Part shown: positions 6,156 through 9,145 of the stretch, in pieces
How positions within the stretch are numbered: the stretch's first letter is position 1
Layout of the letters: each line of letters starts with the position of its first letter
NCBI GenBank assembly: GCA_014534155.1
Contig: JACVSB010000050.1
Span: 1-9,145, forward strand
DNA length: 9,145 nt
Source: Thermoleophilia bacterium
Lineage (GTDB): Bacteria > Actinomycetota > Thermoleophilia > Gaiellales > Gaiellaceae
Direction of reading: 5' to 3'
Translations under genes and position numbers: made by a program
Notes under the pieces: model-generated
Told to the model about the DNA's origin: nothing
Database searches by the model: none
Seen by the model: only the letters and a program-made list of their open reading frames with translations

Positions 6156-6167
6156 CGCGCCGCGCGC

Positions 6168-6488
6168 GTGTACGCCCGGGTCACGACCTTCGAGAACGCA
6201 CCGGACGGGATGGACGACGGCGTGCGGATCTTTCGCGAGGACGTGCTCCCGTGGTTGAGCGACGCGACCGGCTTCCGCGGCTCCCTCGTTCTCCTCGACC
6301 GCGGGCGCGCCCGCACGATCGTGATCACCCTCTGGGTCTCCGAGGAGGTGGCGCGCAGCGACGAGGCGAGCGGCGCGCGCGTGCGCGACCGGGTGGCGGC
6401 CGTGGTGGCGGCGCGCATGGCGAGCGTGGAGGTCTACGAGGTCGCGGCGCTCGCCGGCGGAGCGCTCGCCCCCGACCGGCCGGTCTAG
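6168..6488 (+). CDS. ABM-like dimeric alpha/beta-barrel protein
   Basis: A 106-residue protein with the ferredoxin-like layout of antibiotic-biosynthesis-monooxygenase (ABM)-type domains: strand YARVTTFEN (2-10), helix DDGVRIFREDVLPWLS (16-31), strand GFRGSLVLLDRGRARTIVITLWVSEE (35-60), a long helix (61-83), and a final strand SVEVYEVAAL (86-95). The GF-x-G-x-x-x-x-x-D and ITLW phrases are typical of this group. Such proteins usually form dimers; some are oxygenases or haem or substrate binders, many have no known activity, and no catalytic residue is evident here. GTG at 6168 follows a TACACT box; extension upstream is possible only through the shadow of the GNAT gene. The stop overlaps that of the next minus-strand gene through a shared CTAG, inside a perfect palindrome at 6474-6485. 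Confidence 0.75.
   Translation: MYARVTTFENAPDGMDDGVRIFREDVLPWLSDATGFRGSLVLLDRGRARTIVITLWVSEEVARSDEASGARVRDRVAAVVAARMASVEVYEVAALAGGALAPDRPV
6474..6485. repeat. 12-base perfect palindrome at a convergent gene junction
   Basis: GACCGGCCGGTC is its own reverse complement and reaches the shared CTAG stop of the two convergent genes. It lies in the last codons of the plus-strand gene and touches the minus-strand stop. It may help stop transcription on both strands, or may simply reflect base composition. Confidence 0.25.
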
Positions 6489-6793
6489 GGCTTGCGCGCG
6501 GGCTCGTCGCGCGACCAGGAGAAGACGGTCTCCGCCACCCGCGGCCGGCCGGACATGAGCGGCTGCCAAGCCGCGGCCGTCTTCCAGACCGCGGGGTCTT
6601 CGCCGGCGAGGGCAAGCGGAGGCGTCGGCCCCGTCGACCTGAAGACGAACACGACCTCCTCCTTCGTCAGGTGCACCTCGTGCTCGACCAGGTCGCTCTC
6701 TCCGAGCTCGAAGGGCGGCCCCTCGGCGAGGAGACGGCGGGCGTCGTCGTGCCGCGCCGGTTTCAGCGGAACGACGACGACGAGCTCGTTCAC
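6485..6793 (-). CDS. Small alpha/beta protein of unknown function, coupled to the upstream gene
   Basis: A 102-residue protein starting with VNELVVVVPLKPARHDDARRL, a strand followed by a helix, then EVHLTKEEVVFVFRST (about 39-54), a helix (EDPAVWKTAAAWQPLMS, 65-81) and a final strand RVAETVFSWSR (85-95). This beta-alpha-beta-beta-alpha-beta order resembles the dimeric alpha/beta barrel (ABM-like) fold, but I cannot name a family. There is no signal peptide or membrane segment. The GTG start overlaps the upstream gene's TGA in GTGA (6793-6790), so translation is likely coupled and the two are one operon. A longer frame upstream exists only as a shadow. The stop TAG shares CTAG with the convergent ABM-like gene. 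Confidence 0.75.
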   Translation of the reverse strand: MNELVVVVPLKPARHDDARRLLAEGPPFELGESDLVEHEVHLTKEEVVFVFRSTGPTPPLALAGEDPAVWKTAAAWQPLMSGRPRVAETVFSWSRDEPARKP

Positions 6794-7104
6794 GCGCCCC
6801 CGCCCGCTCGCCCGGAAGCGAGGTTGTTCACGAGCTCGAGCCAGGTCCCCGGCTTGTCCAGCGAGGCGAGCGCAAGCTCGTGACCCGACCGGAGGCGGAC
6901 GACGGCCGTCCTCGCGCCACGCAGGCGCTGCCCGTTCGGCGCCGGCCGGACGGACCCGACGTCGTCGCGCGCGACCTCGCGCGTGACCGCGCGACTCTCC
7001 TCGTCGATCCCGATCAGCGAGAAGCGCCCGGGCTGGAGCACGAGCCGTCCGATCGCGGTCGGCTCGTCGTCCTCCCTCCACGCGATCGCGTAGCTCGCCT
7101 CCAT
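6790..7104 (-). CDS. Small beta-rich protein of unknown function (possible PH-like fold)
   Basis: A 104-residue soluble protein. It begins MEASYAIAWREDDEPTAIG, then shows short alternating strands: GRLVLQPGRFSLIGID (19-34), SRAVTREVARDDVGSVRPA (38-56), ARTAVVRLRSGHELALAS (64-81), and ends in a helix KPGTWLELVNNLAS (84-97). A run of beta hairpins capped by a C-terminal helix is the layout of bacterial PH-like domains; that is inference, not a recognised family. ATG at 7104 is preceded by a GGGGG run (7106-7110), which may serve as a weak ribosome site. It is the first gene of a two-gene operon; its TGA overlaps the next gene's GTG. It is divergent from the two-helix membrane protein across 7105-7258. 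Confidence 0.72.
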   Translation of the reverse strand: MEASYAIAWREDDEPTAIGRLVLQPGRFSLIGIDEESRAVTREVARDDVGSVRPAPNGQRLRGARTAVVRLRSGHELALASLDKPGTWLELVNNLASGRAGGGA

Positions 7105-7246
7105 GCCCCCACGGTGCCAGTCCGCCCGGGGGCGGGCGACGGGAACCGCCCGCACTCCCGTTGCGGCAAAGCCGTAGCGACTCTGCGTCTCGCCTCTGAT
7201 GGCGCCTGCGCGCCCCCGCCCTACCTTCGGAGTCGACACGAGACGA

Positions 7247-7252
7247 AGGAGG
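7247..7252 (+). promoter_or_regulatory. Strong Shine-Dalgarno deciding the start at 7259
   Basis: AGGAGG lies six bases before ATG 7259, a near-ideal site. It rules out the in-frame ATG at 7199. A possible -10, TACCTT at 7222-7227, lies upstream, without a clear -35. The rest of 7105-7258 shows nothing further. Confidence 0.7.
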
Positions 7253-7258
7253 CAGGAG

Positions 7259-7828
7259 ATGAGGAGGCTCTTCGAGCTGGGTGGCGTGATCGCGGGCGTC
7301 GTCCTGATCGTGTTCGGGATCGTCGCGATTTTCATGGGCGCGGACGGGCGCGCCGAGGTGCGCGACGCGATCGCCGAGCAGAAGATCACCGCCACGCCCG
7401 ACGCCGCGAAGATCACCAAGGGCAAGCTGGAGTCCGGCCAGCCCATCAAGACCGGCGCCGAGGCGAAGTCGTTCGCCGACATCATGGAGACGCACGCGCT
7501 GGAAGCGACCGGCGGTCGGCGCTACTCCGAGATGGGCCGCTTCCTCACCGCTACCGGCCAGGAAACGGACGACGAGAGCCAGGCGGCGAAGACGCCCGAG
7601 GGCCGTCCGGTCGAGAACGGCGCCCGGAACATCTGGGTCACCGAGACCGCGCTCGCAACGGCGATGAACATGTCGTACATGGCCGAGCGGCTGTCGCTCT
7701 TCGGGATCGTCGTCGGCGTCGCGCTCCTCCTGAGCGGGGTTGGGTTCCTCGTCCTCGCGCTCGGCGGCGCGCTCCGGCGCCGCGAGGCCGAGGGCGCGTC
7801 GGCGCCCGCGGCCGCGACGACGGGCTGA
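7259..7828 (+). CDS. Two-helix membrane protein of unknown function
   Basis: A 189-residue protein with an N-terminal transmembrane helix (about 7-27, LGGVIAGVVLIVFGIVAIFMG), a polar region of some 115 residues, and a second helix (about 147-170). The two helices would place the middle region outside the cell and both ends inside. The middle contains FADIMETHALEATGGRRYSE (72-91) and GARNIWVTETALATAMNMSY (121-140), which I recall from conserved proteins of Thermoleophilia genomes with no assigned role. No cysteine, catalytic motif or lipobox is seen. The start is fixed by the AGGAGG six bases upstream. A 29-base perfect palindrome follows 19 bases after the stop and probably separates it from the ZIP gene. 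Confidence 0.82.
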   Translation: MRRLFELGGVIAGVVLIVFGIVAIFMGADGRAEVRDAIAEQKITATPDAAKITKGKLESGQPIKTGAEAKSFADIMETHALEATGGRRYSEMGRFLTATGQETDDESQAAKTPEGRPVENGARNIWVTETALATAMNMSYMAERLSLFGIVVGVALLLSGVGFLVLALGGALRRREAEGASAPAAATTG

Positions 7829-7847
7829 GCGGCTCCGGCTTCCGAGA

Positions 7848-7876
7848 ACCGAGGGCGGCCGACGGCCGCCCTCGGT
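7848..7876. terminator. 29-base perfect inverted repeat between two genes
   Basis: Fourteen bases (7848-7861, ACCGAGGGCGGCCG) are followed by one central A and their exact reverse complement (7863-7876). As RNA this makes a very stable hairpin of about 12 bp after loop opening. There is no U-run behind it, so it would be a GC-only terminator for the gene ending at 7828. It also ends 16 bases before the ZIP start codon and could affect ZIP expression. Confidence 0.6.
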
Positions 7877-7882
7877 GTCGCC

Positions 7883-7886
7883 GGAG
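7883..7886 (+). promoter_or_regulatory. Ribosome binding site deciding the ZIP start
   Basis: GGAG lies six bases before GTG 7893. The alternative GTG at 7875 lies on the palindrome's last two bases and has no ribosome site. Confidence 0.55.
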
Positions 7887-7892
7887 ACGTTC

Positions 7893-8633
7893 GTGACAGA
7901 GGCGCTTTCAGTCTTCGCCGCCGCGCTGGCGACGGCGCTCGCAACCGGCCTCGGCGCTCTTCCGCTCGCCTTCCTCGCCCACCGAGCGCACGGCTGGCTC
8001 GGCGCCTCGAACGCCGCTGCCGCCGGGTGCATGGTTGCGGCGAGTGGCCTCCTCTTCTACGAGGGCGGGAGGGAGGACGTCGTCCAGACGCTCGTGGGCG
8101 CCCTCGCAGGCATCGCCTTCATCGCCCTCGCCGCGCGCGTCCTCGCTGCCCGCCCACACGTCCACTTCGAGGCGCTGGCCTCGGCCGACGCACGCAAGGC
8201 GCTCCTCATCGTCGGGGTCATGACGCTCCATTCGACCGCCGAGGGCGTCGGTGTCGGCGTTTCCTTCGGAGGCGGGGAGTCCCTGGGGCTCGCGACCGCG
8301 ATCGCGATCGCGATGCACAACATCCCGGAGGGCCTCGCGATCAGCCTCGTCCTCGTCCCCCGCGGCGTGACGGTTTCGCGGGCCGCCGGCTGGAGCGTCT
8401 TCTCGAGCCTGCCGCAGCCGCTGCTCGCACTCCCCGCCTTCGCGTCCGTCGCCGCCTTCGCCGGGCTCCTGCCGGCCGGCCTCGGCTTCGCCGGGGGCGC
8501 GATGGTCTGGATGGTCGCGGCGGAGGTCGTTCCCGACGCGCTCCGGGGGGCGTCCGTGCGCACCGTCCTCGTCTCCGGCGCCGCGGCGACGGCGGCGCTC
8601 GTCGTCCTGCAGGCGCTTCTCCTTTCGGCCTAG
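7893..8633 (+). CDS. ZIP-family divalent metal transporter
   Basis: A 246-residue polytopic membrane protein with about seven to eight helices, matching bacterial ZIP transporters (230-270 residues), which bring zinc or other divalent metals into the cytoplasm. The binuclear metal-site motifs are H113-S-T-A-E117-G in helix 4 and H142-N-I-P-E146-G in helix 5; the second is canonical, while the first has HSTAEG where many members have HNxPEG. The later AAEVVPD (209-215) matches the family's ExxPE-like segment in helix 6-7. A short loop HVHFEA (89-94) offers two histidines, as in the variable loop of the family. GTG at 7893 is chosen for its GGAG site; a longer reading frame upstream runs through the previous gene and is not used. 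The metal cannot be told from sequence. The downstream neighbour is a predicted copper protein. Confidence 0.92.
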   Translation: MTEALSVFAAALATALATGLGALPLAFLAHRAHGWLGASNAAAAGCMVAASGLLFYEGGREDVVQTLVGALAGIAFIALAARVLAARPHVHFEALASADARKALLIVGVMTLHSTAEGVGVGVSFGGGESLGLATAIAIAMHNIPEGLAISLVLVPRGVTVSRAAGWSVFSSLPQPLLALPAFASVAAFAGLLPAGLGFAGGAMVWMVAAEVVPDALRGASVRTVLVSGAAATAALVVLQALLLSA

Positions 8634-8638
8634 CGGTT

Positions 8639-8695
8639 GCGGGAAACCCGCGAGCCGGACTGCGGGTCGGCGCGGATGCGGGCTGCGGCGCAGCC
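8639..8695 (+). terminator. Small hairpins after the ZIP gene
   Basis: Two perfect stems follow the stop codon: GCGGG-AAA-CCCGC (8639-8651, 5 bp) and GGCTGC-GGC-GCAGCC (8681-8695, 6 bp). Neither has a U-run. They are candidates for terminating the ZIP transcript before the next gene's promoter region; support is structural only. Confidence 0.35.
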
Positions 8696-8721
8696 TCGAC
8701 GACGTCCGGCGCCGCCACTCC

Positions 8722-8727
8722 TAGGCT
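8722..8727 (+). promoter_or_regulatory. Possible -10 box for the cupredoxin-like gene
   Basis: TAGGCT matches TANNNT and would start transcription near 8734, leaving a leader that contains AGGAG (8748-8752), ten bases before ATG 8763. No good -35 is seen at the right distance. Confidence 0.35.
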
Positions 8728-8762
8728 CACTGGAGAACCCCGAGACGAGGAGATCGCCCAGA

Positions 8763-9145
8763 ATGGCTTCGCATCCCGCATCCGCTCATCACCACGTCGT
8801 CCATCCGGGCGCGAGCGCGCTGGTCAAGGTCGTCGCCCTGCTGCTCGGCATCACGCTCGCGGTCGTCGCGTTCTTCGCCCTCATGATGTGGGCGGACGCG
8901 CGCAGTGCGCGCGTCGACGCGAACGCCGCCGCCGGCCAGGCGAAGGCGGGCGCCGCGGCGCACGCGGATCACAACATGGCCCTTCCGTTGAACAGCTTCG
9001 CCGGCGTCGTGCCGGAGCAGGCGCAGGAGCTGGCCGCGGCGCACAAGCCCTACGACGCGACGCTGCCCGCGGCTCCCGCCGGGAACCTCGTCAAGGTGCA
9101 CATGACCCTCAAGGACATGACCGTCGAGATCGCGCCGGGTGTCAA
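8763..9145 (+). CDS. Membrane-anchored cupredoxin / multicopper-oxidase-like protein (5' part)
   Basis: The first 127 residues of a protein that runs off the window. A His-rich cytoplasmic N-terminus (H4, H9, H10, H11, H14) precedes one transmembrane helix (about 20-43, ALVKVVALLLGITLAVVAFFALMM cut at its ends), then an Ala-rich linker and the beginning of an extracytoplasmic domain: PLNSFAGVVPEQAQELAAAH (75-94), KPYDATLPAAP (95-105) and LVKVHMTLKDMTVEIAPGV (109-127). From memory, this opening resembles the first cupredoxin strand of multicopper-oxidase/nitrite-reductase-like proteins of Thermoleophilia, in which VEIAPGV leads into the copper domain. The copper ligands would lie downstream and cannot be checked. 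AGGAG at 8748-8752 supports the ATG start. The enzyme activity (nitrite reductase, laccase-like, or electron carrier) is open. Confidence 0.7.
   Translation, partial: MASHPASAHHHVVHPGASALVKVVALLLGITLAVVAFFALMMWADARSARVDANAAAGQAKAGAAAHADHNMALPLNSFAGVVPEQAQELAAAHKPYDATLPAAPAGNLVKVHMTLKDMTVEIAPGV

Noticed and set aside
6794..8032. Long upstream extension of the minus-strand frame that ends at 6485
   Set aside because: The extension is antisense to the two-helix membrane protein and overlaps another real minus-strand gene; the GTGA junction gives a natural start at 6793.
8294..8314. Tandem GCGATC units resembling the HIP1 palindrome
   Set aside because: They encode the conserved helix preceding HNIPEG in the ZIP protein; three units inside a coding region are explained by Ala-Ile codons.
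1..9145. Mobile element, CRISPR array, tRNA or defence system
   Set aside because: No transposase or integrase motif, no regularly spaced repeats, no tRNA-like cloverleaf and no known defence protein were seen in any frame.

Overview
The window is very GC-rich and tightly packed, with third codon positions that are almost all G or C. Gene content and signals suggest an actinobacterium, most likely the Thermoleophilia (Gaiellales/Solirubrobacterales) branch. Reasons are the F420/flavin-type split-barrel oxidoreductase, the TIGR02822-like alcohol dehydrogenase, several small conserved proteins that I associate from memory with that class, and several -10-like boxes placed directly in front of start codons (leaderless transcription). 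This placement is inference; no rRNA, tRNA or marker gene is present.

Layout. 1-57 is the tail of a plus-strand gene. 110-678 (minus) holds a DUF1059-like small protein and a 79-residue unknown. 697-1895 (plus) holds a DUF2071/YqjF protein and a small membrane protein without a normal start codon. 1929-3120 (minus) is a probable two-gene operon: a membrane-anchored zinc ribbon followed by a zinc alcohol dehydrogenase. 3196-5658 (plus) holds a PPOX-type oxidoreductase and a 665-residue, apparently membrane-anchored tandem AAA+ ATPase of CDC48/VCP type. 5655-6122 (minus) is a GNAT acetyltransferase, 6168-6488 (plus) an ABM-like small protein, and 6485-7104 (minus) two translationally coupled small proteins. 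7259-9145 (plus) holds a two-helix membrane protein, a ZIP-family metal transporter and the start of a membrane-anchored cupredoxin/multicopper-oxidase-like protein that runs off the window.

The genes form many short, alternating, mostly one- or two-gene units rather than one pathway. Two convergent pairs end on the same CTAG, so their stop codons overlap by four bases. The divergent pairs at 678/697 and 6122/6168 have very short shared promoter regions. No gap exceeds 300 bases.

No mobile element, CRISPR array, phage gene, toxin-antitoxin pair or RNA gene was seen, and I find no convincing new multi-gene system. The items most worth following are the membrane-anchored tandem AAA+ ATPase, the symmetric promoter at 684-690, the missing start codon of the gene ending at 1895, and the perfect palindrome directly upstream of the ZIP gene.
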